Shown here: piece after piece, positions 1-5,347 of the stretch
Layout of the letters: the number at the start of each line of letters is the position of its first letter
Position numbering within the stretch: position 1 is the first letter of the stretch
Assembly (NCBI GenBank): GCA_964411925.1
Contig: CAYPNI010000177.1
Location: 1-6,900, forward strand
Length of the DNA: 6,900 nt
Source of the DNA: VFKU01 sp964411925
GTDB lineage: Bacteria; Hydrogenedentota; Hydrogenedentia; Hydrogenedentales; GCA-2746185
Direction of reading: 5' to 3'
Notes under the pieces: model-generated
What the model saw: only the letters and a program-made list of their open reading frames with translations
The model's database searches: none
What the model was told of the DNA's origin: nothing
Program-made: the position numbers and the translations under genes

Positions 1-887
1 TACACCGGCCCGATGCCCATCTCGTCCGGCTCGCACCCGGCCACCGCGAACCCGCGGAAAATAACTTTCGGCTTGATGCCCAGCGCCTCGGCACGTTTGC
101 GCTCCATCAACACGCACGCCGACGCGCCGTCGGACAATTGCGACGCGTTACCCGCCGTCACGCTGCCCTGGCCGCTGTCCGGATCGAAGTACGGCGGCAG
201 GCCGAGCAGCCCTTCGAGCGTCGTGTCGGCCCGGTTGCACTCGTCCTTGTCGGCCAGCACTTCCTTCGTGCCTTCGATCTGTTTTGTCGCGCGGTTGAAC
301 AGGCCCATCGTGGCCTTCATCGGCGCGATCTCTTCCTTGAAGAATCCGCGTTCCTGCGCCGCCGCCGTGCGCTGCTGGCTCAGCAGCGAGTATTCGTCCT
401 GCGCCTCGCGCGAGATCTTGTACCGCTTCGCGACGACTTCCGCCGTCACGCCCATGACCATGTACAGCCCCGGCTTCATTTCGAGCGCCTTCGGGTTCGG
501 CTCGGCTTTCGGGCGCATCGCCGAGATGCTCTCGACGCCGCCGCCCATCGCCACGTCCGCGCCCTCGTAAATCTGCGCCGCCGCCATCGCCACGGCCTGC
601 AGGCCCGACGAACAGAAGCGGTTGACCGTCGTCGCCGCGGTCGTCACCGGCAAGCCGGCCACGACCGACGCAATCCGCGCGACGTTCATGCCCGATTGCC
701 CCTCGGGATAGCCGCAGCCGAGGATCACATCGTCGATTTCCTTCGGGTCGAGCGCGGGCACCTTCGCCACGGCTGATTTGATGGCGTGCGCGGCCAGGTC
801 GTCCGGCCGGGTCTGGTTGAACGAGCCCCGGTGGGACTTGGCCAGCGCGGTACGCGCGTGCGATACGACTACGGCTTCTCGTGCCAT
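1..887 (-). CDS. Acetyl-CoA acyltransferase (thiolase), partial, C-terminus beyond left edge
   Basis: Thiolase-superfamily enzyme that joins or cleaves acyl-CoA thioesters (3-ketoacyl-CoA plus CoA to acyl-CoA plus acetyl-CoA, or acetoacetyl-CoA formation), acting in the cytoplasm. The minus frame from ATG at 887 reads MAREAVVVSHARTALAK and stays open to base 1, giving 295 codons. The nucleophile motif VNRFCSSGLQAV is at residues 88-99 with active-site Cys92, followed by GGGVES (115-120) and the SVTAGNASQLSDGASA segment (242-257) typical of the family. Thiolases are usually about 390-400 residues, so roughly 100 residues are missing, including the expected C-terminal GHP and CxG motifs. A strong AGAAGGAGG site four bases upstream fixes the start. 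The PDDLAAHAIK segment leans towards a degradative (FadA-like) thiolase, but biosynthetic acetoacetyl-CoA thiolase cannot be excluded. The family call is very secure, the subfamily is not. Confidence 0.95.
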   Translation of the reverse strand, partial: MAREAVVVSHARTALAKSHRGSFNQTRPDDLAAHAIKSAVAKVPALDPKEIDDVILGCGYPEGQSGMNVARIASVVAGLPVTTAATTVNRFCSSGLQAVAMAAAQIYEGADVAMGGGVESISAMRPKAEPNPKALEMKPGLYMVMGVTAEVVAKRYKISREAQDEYSLLSQQRTAAAQERGFFKEEIAPMKATMGLFNRATKQIEGTKEVLADKDECNRADTTLEGLLGLPPYFDPDSGQGSVTAGNASQLSDGASACVLMERKRAEALGIKPKVIFRGFAVAGCEPDEMGIGPV

Positions 888-891
888 GGTG

Positions 892-900
892 CCTCCTTCT
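892..900 (-). promoter_or_regulatory. Ribosome binding site of the thiolase gene
   Basis: The minus strand reads AGAAGGAGG, a near-complete match to the anti-Shine-Dalgarno complement, four bases before the ATG at 887. It is the strongest ribosome binding site in the window. It decides this start over any upstream extension of the frame. Confidence 0.8.
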
Positions 901-943
901 CTGATGGTCGGTGCCAGAATTGGTCACCGCCCGATTAAATTCC

Positions 944-983
944 TGTCATTGCGAGGAGCGGGCTGTGCGACGAAGCAAACTCG
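944..983 (+). repeat. Dispersed intergenic repeat fragment, 'CATTGCGAGGAGC...GACGAAGCAA' type
   Basis: The plus strand carries CATTGCGAGGAGC, a short variable middle, then GCGACGAAGCAAACTC. This resembles the widespread intergenic repeat whose spurious translation begins CHCEERSDEA; here the plus frame reads CHCEERAVRRSK. Such copies occur between genes in many unrelated bacterial genomes and are not coding. Only one copy lies in this window, so the call rests on recognising the motif. The flanking stretch up to about 1030 (GCCGGCTCGCGAGTACGCTC) may belong to the same composite repeat patch. Confidence 0.5.
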
Positions 984-1049
984 TTCCACTCCGTACGCCG
1001 GCTCGCGAGTACGCTCGCCCTCCCAATCGGCGGTCCACGTTGCAGGGCC

Positions 1050-1068
1050 CATGGGCGAGCCGCCCATG
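1050..1068 (-). repeat. Palindromic repeat, copy 1 (inverted relative to copy 2)
   Basis: CATGGGCG-AGC-CGCCCATG is a perfect 8-base inverted repeat with a 3-base loop. Its reverse complement is identical to the element at 2077-2095. The identity extends outward on one side: reading the minus strand here, TTCGTGG precedes the element, against TTCGTAG before the other copy. It lies in the divergent spacer between the thiolase and the hydrolase, where neither gene ends, so it is unlikely to be a dedicated terminator. It looks like a REP-type dispersed palindrome. Confidence 0.65.
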
Positions 1069-1131
1069 CCACGAACGGGAACACGGCGGCGTAGCCTACC
1101 CACGCTCACCGGCAATGTCAACGCGCGAAGC

Positions 1132-1160
1132 TTGCAGCCGCATTCCGTGCGCGGTAGATT
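1132..1160 (+). promoter_or_regulatory. Candidate sigma70-like promoter of the secreted hydrolase
   Basis: TTGCAG (1132-1137) and TAGATT (1155-1160) are separated by 17 bases, each matching four of six consensus positions. The predicted transcript would start near 1167, leaving a leader of just under 30 bases before the ATG at 1195. Position and spacing are good, but the boxes are individually modest, so this is a prediction only. Confidence 0.4.
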
Positions 1161-1194
1161 GTGGCGCTGGCATAGCCGCCCGGGAGGACGAACG

Positions 1195-2067
1195 ATGCGA
1201 CAGAAATGGGTAATCGGACTCGCGCTGGGACTCGTATCCCTCGCGCAGACCGCGCGCGCGGAGGATGCGTTCCTCATCTCCACCGACCATATCTACGGCC
1301 ACAAGGCCGGCATGGCCATGACCTTCGACGTCGTGCGGCCCGGGGAAAACGCGAACGGCGTCGGGCTGCTCCTCATGGTCAGCGGCGGCTGGGTCTCGGA
1401 GTACTTCGACCTGCACGCGGCGATGACCGAATCGTCCGGCCGCGGCGGGCGGTTCACGACGCTCATCGGCAAGGGTTACACGCTGTTCATGGTCCGCCAC
1501 GGCAGCAGCCCGTACTTCAAAGTGCCCGACGCCGTCGAGGACGTGCGCCGCGCCGTGCGGTTCATCCGACTCAACGCGAAAGAATTCGGCATCGACCCCG
1601 AGCGGCTCGGCGTCTACGGCGCGAGCGCGGGCGGCCACCTCTCGCTGATGCTCGGCACCGCGTCCGACGACGGCGACCCGGCGAACGAAGACCCGGTACT
1701 GCGCGAATCCGATCGCGTCGCGGCGGTCGTCGCCTATTTCCCGCCGGTGGACCTGCGCAACATCATCGGGCCGAGCGACCGGTTCCCCGCGCTCGATTTC
1801 GAGAAGGCCAAGGGCGACTCCGTCTCGCCGATCCTGCACGTGACCCAGGACGACCCGCCCACGCTGCTCATCCACGGCGACAAAGACCGCCTCGTGCCGA
1901 TCAGCAACAGCGAGCGGATGGAGGCCGCGCTGAAGGAAGCCGGCGTGCCGACGGAATTCATCACCATCGAAGGCGCCGACCACGGATTCCGCGGCGAAGA
2001 CGCCGCCACGGCCGCGAACGCCCTGGCCGCCTGGTTCGACAAATACCTGCTGGCCGGAACGGAGTGA
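1195..2067 (+). CDS. Secreted alpha/beta-hydrolase (esterase/lipase, BD-FAE-like or dienelactone hydrolase-like)
   Basis: A 290-residue protein with a Sec signal peptide: basic MRQK, a hydrophobic core at about residues 5-17, and probable cleavage after TARA (residue 22). It therefore likely acts in the periplasm or outside the cell as a carboxylester hydrolase; the substrate is unknown. The catalytic triad is visible: Ser144 in GASAG (142-146), Asp231 in HGDKDRLVP (227-235) and His263 in GADHGF (260-265). The DPERLGVYG lead-in to the nucleophile elbow is typical of the esterase/lipase group. In place of the usual HGGGW oxyanion segment there is VSGGW (62-66), so the leading His is replaced by Ser. 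The start at 1195 is chosen because GGGAGG (1182-1187) sits seven bases upstream and the signal peptide begins there. The frame is open upstream to about 778, but that part runs through repeats. Palindrome copies flank the gene. It could equally be annotated prolyl-oligopeptidase-like. Confidence 0.88.
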   Translation: MRQKWVIGLALGLVSLAQTARAEDAFLISTDHIYGHKAGMAMTFDVVRPGENANGVGLLLMVSGGWVSEYFDLHAAMTESSGRGGRFTTLIGKGYTLFMVRHGSSPYFKVPDAVEDVRRAVRFIRLNAKEFGIDPERLGVYGASAGGHLSLMLGTASDDGDPANEDPVLRESDRVAAVVAYFPPVDLRNIIGPSDRFPALDFEKAKGDSVSPILHVTQDDPPTLLIHGDKDRLVPISNSERMEAALKEAGVPTEFITIEGADHGFRGEDAATAANALAAWFDKYLLAGTE

Positions 2068-2076
2068 TCTTCGTAG

Positions 2077-2095
2077 CATGGGCGGCTCGCCCATG
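2077..2095 (+). repeat. Palindromic repeat, copy 2, in the convergent spacer
   Basis: CATGGGCG-GCT-CGCCCATG is a perfect 8-base stem with a 3-base loop, ten bases after the hydrolase stop codon and about 90 bases from the convergent end of the membrane-protein gene. It is the reverse complement of the element at 1050-1068. No T-tract follows on either strand, so it is not a canonical intrinsic terminator, though the hairpin could still stabilise or end transcripts from both sides. The remaining spacer to 2182 shows no gene. Confidence 0.65.
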
Positions 2096-2182
2096 CGTTC
2101 CGCGTGTCGTGCGATGCTCTCGGTCACACGATGGAATTCGAAAGGCGAGGCGTACCGAACACCCGAAGCGCATCGGCACAGC

Positions 2183-2668
2183 TCAGATTGATGCCCCACC
2201 ATTGTCGTAACCGGATCGCCTCTGTTGTTTCGCCCGAATGAACAGATACGAGGCGGATAGGAAACTGAGCGGGAGTAGGAATCGCAATACATAGGTCGAT
2301 TCCGGCACAAGCCTGTGTAGCACCGGTTGTGCGATTGCAATCGCGAGGGCGGAACCAAGAATGCAGAGGCCCAAGCGGTCCTTCCGAACTAGATCCGCCT
2401 TGTACTCGCTCAGGTCCAGAAACGCTCGAACACTGATCACGGACGCGATGAACACATTAAACGCGACCGCAATATAATCTATCCAACGGGCCCAAGAATC
2501 CTTCTCGACCACCGGATCGAACGATGGCACGAACCATGGAATCACCGTTCGGACCACCGCCGCGAATGAGAGTACACCGCCGATTAGAAGTGTTAATTCG
2601 ATGTAAAACTCACGCGATTCCGACCACGATATCGGCTCGCTCGAATTATTCGACGAACCTTCGACCAT
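2183..2668 (-). CDS. Hypothetical four-helix membrane protein, compositionally atypical
   Basis: A 161-residue protein that I do not recognise. A polar, Ser/Glu-rich N-terminus (1-20) is followed by four likely membrane helices at about 23-45, 64-86, 101-119 and 127-146, then a short basic tail (KQQRR, about 147-152) with a polar end. A charged loop (SEYKADLVRKDRLG, about 87-100) lies between helices 2 and 3. No catalytic motif is visible. Its start is 16 bases downstream of the PilZ stop codon on the same strand, so the two are probably co-transcribed. The ribosome site is weak (GGTGA just before the start), which suggests translation coupled to or dependent on the upstream gene. Three counted 60-base lines within it hold 31, 31 and 32 G+C, against 42 in a line sampled from the hydrolase gene. 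It is therefore markedly AT-richer than its surroundings and may be a recent acquisition or fast-evolving orphan. Confidence 0.68.
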   Translation of the reverse strand: MVEGSSNNSSEPISWSESREFYIELTLLIGGVLSFAAVVRTVIPWFVPSFDPVVEKDSWARWIDYIAVAFNVFIASVISVRAFLDLSEYKADLVRKDRLGLCILGSALAIAIAQPVLHRLVPESTYVLRFLLPLSFLSASYLFIRAKQQRRSGYDNGGASI

Positions 2669-2684
2669 GAATGGTCACCCGAGG

Positions 2685-3176
2685 CTACTCCTGCCCCATC
2701 CCCAGCGTGTTGTCGAGATCGGTCAGAAATTTCGACAGGCGTTTGCGGTTCTTGTCGTCAATCTCCGTGAACTGCACGCCCAGCGCGAACCCTTCCTTCT
2801 GCGGCTTCGGCGAGTTCCAGCGGATCTCGGCGTCGGCCTCGACCGACTTGCCGTCGTACAGTTTGATGCCCACCCGGCAACGCGTTCCCTGGCGCAGGTC
2901 GTGTTTGCTGAACAGGCTCGCGCCGCCCTCGGACAGGTCGAGCACGCGCGCCTTGAGCTGGTGCTTGTCCGTCTCCCAATGGCCCGTCTGCCCGACGGAA
3001 TGCTTCACGTCGATGTCGATCGTCGCCTTGCACGTATGCCGGATCGCGCGACGGAGTTTGCGTTCGCGCACGAGCTGGTCGGGCTTGACGCCGGTCTTTT
3101 TCTCGACGAGATCGAAGAGTTCGCGGTCGGCCTTGCGGCGAACGACACTGCGGCGTTCCTGAGTGACTGGCGGCAT
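2685..3176 (-). CDS. PilZ-domain protein (probable c-di-GMP receptor)
   Basis: A 163-residue cytoplasmic protein. The PilZ signature is complete: RRAIR at 42-46 supplies the RxxxR arginines (Arg42 and Arg46), and DLSEGG at 80-85 supplies the (D/N)xSxxG motif. These are the residues that bind cyclic di-GMP in the family. The beta-barrel continues through GTRCRVGIKL, VEADAEIRW and FALGVQFTEI (about 97-139), ending in a basic helix (NRKRLSKFL, 143-151). A charged, probably helical N-terminal extension of about 40 residues precedes the domain and may contact a partner. GGGGGAG lies just upstream of the ATG at 3176. The membrane protein follows 16 bases downstream on the same strand and is a candidate partner. 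With no linked flagellar, pilus or cellulose genes here, the regulated process cannot be named. Confidence 0.9.
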   Translation of the reverse strand: MPPVTQERRSVVRRKADRELFDLVEKKTGVKPDQLVRERKLRRAIRHTCKATIDIDVKHSVGQTGHWETDKHQLKARVLDLSEGGASLFSKHDLRQGTRCRVGIKLYDGKSVEADAEIRWNSPKPQKEGFALGVQFTEIDDKNRKRLSKFLTDLDNTLGMGQE

Positions 3177-3209
3177 GGCCTCTCCCCCTTAATCCCCCGA
3201 AGCGCGCCC

Positions 3210-3215
3210 AGTATA
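3210..3215 (-). promoter_or_regulatory. Candidate -10 box for the PilZ gene
   Basis: The minus strand reads TATACT, matching five of six bases of the -10 consensus, about 35 bases upstream of the PilZ ATG at 3176. No convincing -35 box is seen at 16-18 bases further upstream, where the low-complexity tract begins. The promoter may need an activator or may be a false match. Confidence 0.28.
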
Positions 3216-3231
3216 GGCCAACCCTCCCCCG

Positions 3232-3290
3232 ATCCTCACCTCCATCATTATCCTTATCGTCATCCTCATCGTAATCGTCATCGTAATCGC
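3232..3290 (+). repeat. Low-complexity ATC-rich tract with a tandem 12-base unit
   Basis: This pyrimidine-rich stretch is built of degenerate TCATC/TCGTAATCG units. TCATCGTAATCG occurs as two perfect tandem copies (3266-3277 and 3278-3289), preceded by imperfect variants such as TTATCGTCATCC. It lies in the divergent spacer between the PilZ gene and the BamE-like gene. Its translations are monotonous (Asp-rich or Leu/Ile-rich), which argues against coding. Simple repeats of this kind occur between genes in several high-GC uncultured lineages. Confidence 0.6.
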
Positions 3291-3344
3291 CACCATCGAC
3301 CCGCCACGCTCCTCCAGCAACGCAAGTACTGATGACGATAAGGA
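3251..3344. repeat. Inverted repeat with 14-base arms and long loop
   Basis: TCCTTATCGTCATC at 3251-3264 is matched exactly by its reverse complement GATGACGATAAGGA at 3331-3344, with 66 bases between. A second short pair, ATCCTCATC (3262-3270) and GATGAGGAT (3349-3357), extends the symmetry but out of nested order. The left part is therefore pyrimidine-rich and the right part purine-rich, giving a strand-asymmetric spacer that could fold in RNA or be the inverted duplication of one low-complexity unit. Confidence 0.55.
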
Positions 3345-3401
3345 TTAGGATGAGGATCAAGTCGAGGATCAAGCCGTCGGATCACGCACCGTCCGGCGAG
3401 C

Positions 3402-3431
3402 TTGTGAGCGCGGCCACGCACGAATCATAAT
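3402..3431 (+). promoter_or_regulatory. Probable sigma70-like promoter of the BamE-like gene
   Basis: TTGTGA (3402-3407) and CATAAT (3426-3431) match four and five of six consensus bases with an 18-base spacer. Transcription would begin near 3438. This places the in-frame ATG at 3430 inside the -10 box and supports translation from 3463, where an AAGGGGGA site (3447-3454) sits eight bases upstream. A very similar arrangement (TTGTGC, 18 bases, CATAAT) precedes the UDP-glucuronate decarboxylase gene. Confidence 0.5.
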
Positions 3432-3462
3432 GATCACGCGCTGCGGAAGGGGGATCCACGCC

Positions 3463-4020
3463 ATGGAAAAAACTATCGTTTCACTCTTTTTGACGCTGGT
3501 CATCAGCGTGCTCGGCATTCCCGCGGCGTATCTCGTCGGTCAGCACAGCGCCGAAGCGCGGCATCGCGAAGATATAGCCCGAATGCGCGAGGAGCAGCGC
3601 CATCTCGTGGCGGCAATTCGCGGCGAAATCCAGCCCCTTGCGGCGCCCGAGTTCGTCGCGCACACCGAACCAGCGCATTCGATACCGGCATCGATCGAGG
3701 AACCCGCGCGCGAGACCGTCGCCCGCGCAGTGACTCCCATCCCGATTGTTGAGCCGGCCGCGCCCGCCGCGGCCGCGCCCGAAGCGTCGAGTCCGCCGAT
3801 CCCCGAAGCCGCCTTCGAAGCGGCCGCGATCGGCACGCCGTACGATCAGGTGGTGCGCGACTTCGGCCGCGAGGGGGAGCCGATGATGACGCTCGAAGAC
3901 GGCCACGGCTCGATCACGACGCAATACGCGTGGGATTGGCGCGACCCTGATGGAAGTCCGAACCGGATTCGGATGCGATTCGTGGACGGACGCCTGATCG
4001 AAAAGTCCGGCCCGGAGTGA
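3463..4020 (+). CDS. Membrane-anchored protein with BamE/SmpA-like C-terminal domain
   Basis: A 185-residue protein in three parts. Residues 4-26 form one membrane helix (IVSLFLTLVISVLGIPAAYL), probably an uncleaved anchor. Residues 29-57 form a charged helix (EARHREDIARMREEQRHL) that may be a short coiled coil. Residues 60-115 are an Ala/Pro/Glu-rich flexible linker. The C-terminal 65 residues read AAIGTPYDQVVRDFGREGEP, then a Tyr-x-Trp strand (YAWDW, 155-159), then NRIRMRFVDGRLIEKSG (167-183). This is the helix-helix-strand pattern of small BamE/SmpA/OmlA-type domains (IGMTYxQVxxxLGxPG...W...F.DGKxxxK). The exact family is not certain. Function is unknown; an envelope role with the domain outside the inner membrane is inferred. 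The start is set by the promoter and the AAGGGGGA site. The gene ends one base before the convergent DUF1272 gene. Confidence 0.72.
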   Translation: MEKTIVSLFLTLVISVLGIPAAYLVGQHSAEARHREDIARMREEQRHLVAAIRGEIQPLAAPEFVAHTEPAHSIPASIEEPARETVARAVTPIPIVEPAAPAAAAPEASSPPIPEAAFEAAAIGTPYDQVVRDFGREGEPMMTLEDGHGSITTQYAWDWRDPDGSPNRIRMRFVDGRLIEKSGPE

Positions 4021-4021
4021 C

Positions 4022-4210
4022 TCAGGCCCGCGCCGTGCGGGATTTGCGGCGTGGGCGGGCGACAAGTTCCCCGCCGCAGTTCGGGCACCGGTTTGACATC
4101 GCACCCGCGCAGTCCGGGCAGAACGTGCACTCGTAACTACAGATACACGCCGCGTCTTCGTGCGCAATCGTCCGCGCGCATTTCTCGCAGGCCGGTTTCA
4201 TCTCGAGCAT
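4022..4210 (-). CDS. DUF1272 family cysteine-rich (zinc-ribbon-like) protein
   Basis: A 62-residue protein matching the DUF1272 pattern from start to end: MLEMKPACEKC, then ICSYECTFCPDCA, then CPNCGGELVARP. Nine cysteines sit at 8, 11, 22, 24, 28, 31, 34, 42 and 45, including three CxxC pairs, so it very probably binds zinc or another metal. The family's role is unknown. The basic tail (RPRRKSRTARA) could contact nucleic acid or simply be disordered. The frame is open upstream to 4309, but the start at 4210 is preferred because the family begins with MLExxP and a GGAAGG site lies just upstream; ATG at 4228 is an alternative adding six residues. Its stop lies one base from the stop of the convergent BamE-like gene, leaving no room for a separate terminator. 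Confidence 0.88.
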   Translation of the reverse strand: MLEMKPACEKCARTIAHEDAACICSYECTFCPDCAGAMSNRCPNCGGELVARPRRKSRTARA

Positions 4211-4268
4211 GACGACCTTCCAACCCATTTTCGCGCAGAGCGGTCTTCGCGGCGAAGCCGTCTGGCCG

Positions 4269-4288
4269 CCGAGCGGGCCGCCGCTCGG
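4269..4288 (-). other. GC-rich hairpin between the decarboxylase and DUF1272 genes
   Basis: CCGAGCGG-GCCG-CCGCTCGG forms a perfect 8-base stem with a 4-base loop, about 35 bases after the decarboxylase stop codon. No T-run follows on the minus strand, so it is not a classical intrinsic terminator. It may halt exonucleases or assist termination. The rest of the spacer (4211-4322) is GC-rich and shows no gene. Confidence 0.4.
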
Positions 4289-4322
4289 GAGTGCGCGCGC
4301 GGCCCCCACGCGCGAACCCGCG

Positions 4323-5273
4323 TCAACTCCCGACGAGTACTTCGGTGCGCATGTGGTCGATGGTCGGCCTGAGCCCTTCGCGCAGCGGGATTTTCGGTTC
4401 CCACCCGAGCAGGCTCTTCGCGCGCGTGATGTCCGGCTTGCGCTGGCGCGGATCGTCCGAATACGGCAGCGGCACGTCGATCATCCGGCTGGAACTTCCG
4501 GTCATCTCGATCACGATCTCGGCCAGCTCGCGCACTTTGAATTCGCCCGGGTTGCCGATGTTCACCGGCATGACTTCTTCGGACTCGAGCAGCCGGTAGA
4601 TCCCATCGATCAGGTCCGCCACAAAGCAAAAACTGCGCGTCTGGTCGCCGCCACCGTACAGCGTGAGCGCTTCGTTTCTCAGCGCCTGCGAGATGAAATT
4701 CGTCACCACGCGGCCGTCGTCGGGCCGCATCCGGGGGCCGTAGGTATTGAAGATTCGGACGATGCGCGTATCGACGCCGTATTCCCGGTGAAACGCCATC
4801 GTGACCGCCTCGGCATACCGCTTGGCTTCGTCGTACACGCTCCGCTCGCCGACGGAGTTTACATTGCCCCAGTATTCCTCGCGCTGCGGGTGGTGCTCGG
4901 CCGGCGGGTCGCCGTAAATTTCCGACGTACTGGCGAGCAGGAACCGCGCGCCCTTGTCGCGGGCAAACTCCAGCGCGGCGTGCGTCGCAAAGGACCCCGC
5001 GCGGAGCGTCTCGAACGGTATACGCCGGAAATCCGGCGGACTCGCCGGCGACGCCAGGTGTAGGACGCGGTCGACCGGCCCTTCGACGGGATACGGATCG
5101 CAGGCGTCTTGCTGGATGAACCGGAACGCGGGATTATCGAGCAGATGCTGAATGTTTTCGATACGGCCGGTCACGAGGCTGTCGAGCGCGATGACCTCGT
5201 GCCCGTCGTCGAGCAATCGATCGCAAAAGTGAGAGCCGAGAAATCCGGCGCCGCCCGTCAACAACAATCGCAT
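4323..5273 (-). CDS. uxs: UDP-glucuronate decarboxylase (UDP-xylose synthase), extended SDR family
   Basis: A 316-residue cytoplasmic NAD-dependent enzyme converting UDP-glucuronate to UDP-xylose and CO2, a precursor for surface polysaccharide, LPS or protein glycans. The Rossmann motif TGGAGFLG (6-13) binds NAD, with Asp31 expected at the ribose. The catalytic region holds STSEIYGDP (115-123), then YWGNVNSVGERSVYDEAKR (134-152) with the YxxxK pair Tyr147 and Lys151. The HPQ...EYWGNVN and ERSVYDEAKR stretches are the features that separate UXS from UDP-glucose 4-epimerase. The ending VNIGNPGEFKVRELAE (237-252), DPRQRKPDITRAKSLLGWEPK (274-294) is also typical. Length is normal for bacterial UXS and the frame is intact. 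GAGGA lies about nine bases before the ATG at 5273. No glycosyltransferase or UDP-glucose dehydrogenase is adjacent, so the final glycan is unknown. Confidence 0.93.
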   Translation of the reverse strand: MRLLLTGGAGFLGSHFCDRLLDDGHEVIALDSLVTGRIENIQHLLDNPAFRFIQQDACDPYPVEGPVDRVLHLASPASPPDFRRIPFETLRAGSFATHAALEFARDKGARFLLASTSEIYGDPPAEHHPQREEYWGNVNSVGERSVYDEAKRYAEAVTMAFHREYGVDTRIVRIFNTYGPRMRPDDGRVVTNFISQALRNEALTLYGGGDQTRSFCFVADLIDGIYRLLESEEVMPVNIGNPGEFKVRELAEIVIEMTGSSSRMIDVPLPYSDDPRQRKPDITRAKSLLGWEPKIPLREGLRPTIDHMRTEVLVGS

Positions 5274-5304
5274 GAAGCAATCCTCAATCGAGACACGGGT
5301 GCGG

Positions 5305-5334
5305 ATTATGGCATTCGTTCGCGGTTAAGCACAA
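5305..5334 (-). promoter_or_regulatory. uxs: Candidate sigma70-like promoter of the UDP-glucuronate decarboxylase gene
   Basis: On the minus strand TTGTGC (plus-strand 5334-5329) and CATAAT (5310-5305) are 18 bases apart, matching three and five of six consensus bases. The transcript would start about 25 bases before the ATG at 5273. It resembles the promoter predicted for the BamE-like gene (TTGTGA, 18 bases, CATAAT). Confidence 0.4.
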
Positions 5335-5347
5335 GTACAGGCGGGGG

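Noticed and set aside
138..776. Long plus-strand open frame antisense to the thiolase (about 212 residues, Arg/His-rich)
   Set aside because: Its translation is Arg-rich and low in complexity, as expected for a shadow of a high-GC gene. The thiolase frame on the other strand has clear motifs.
778..1194. N-terminal extension of the hydrolase frame
   Set aside because: The frame is open, but it runs antisense through the thiolase start, through repeats and through a promoter. The signal peptide and ribosome site mark 1195 as the start.
2077..2095. Intrinsic terminator for the hydrolase
   Set aside because: The hairpin is good but no T-tract follows, and the identical element at 1050-1068 lies where no gene ends.
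1096..2358. Long minus-strand open frame (about 420 residues) antisense to the hydrolase
   Set aside because: It crosses the hydrolase, the palindrome and the end of the membrane-protein gene. It has no recognisable motif, while the plus-strand hydrolase has a signal peptide and a full catalytic triad.
3232..3290. Possible CRISPR-like array
   Set aside because: The units are only 6-12 bases, adjacent and degenerate. There are no unique spacers and no cas genes.
3240..3372. Asp-rich and Leu/Ile-rich peptides readable from the low-complexity tract
   Set aside because: They arise from simple-sequence DNA, lack their own ribosome site and continue only into frames that shadow the PilZ gene.
4209..5063. 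Plus-strand open frame (about 284 residues) antisense to the UDP-glucuronate decarboxylase
   Set aside because: It shows no family motifs and is a shadow of the intact SDR enzyme on the minus strand.
4323..5273. UDP-glucose 4-epimerase or dTDP-glucose 4,6-dehydratase as the identity of the SDR gene
   Set aside because: The HPQ...EYWGNVN and ERSVYDEAKR stretches and the DPRQRKPDIT tail fit UDP-glucuronate decarboxylase better than either alternative.
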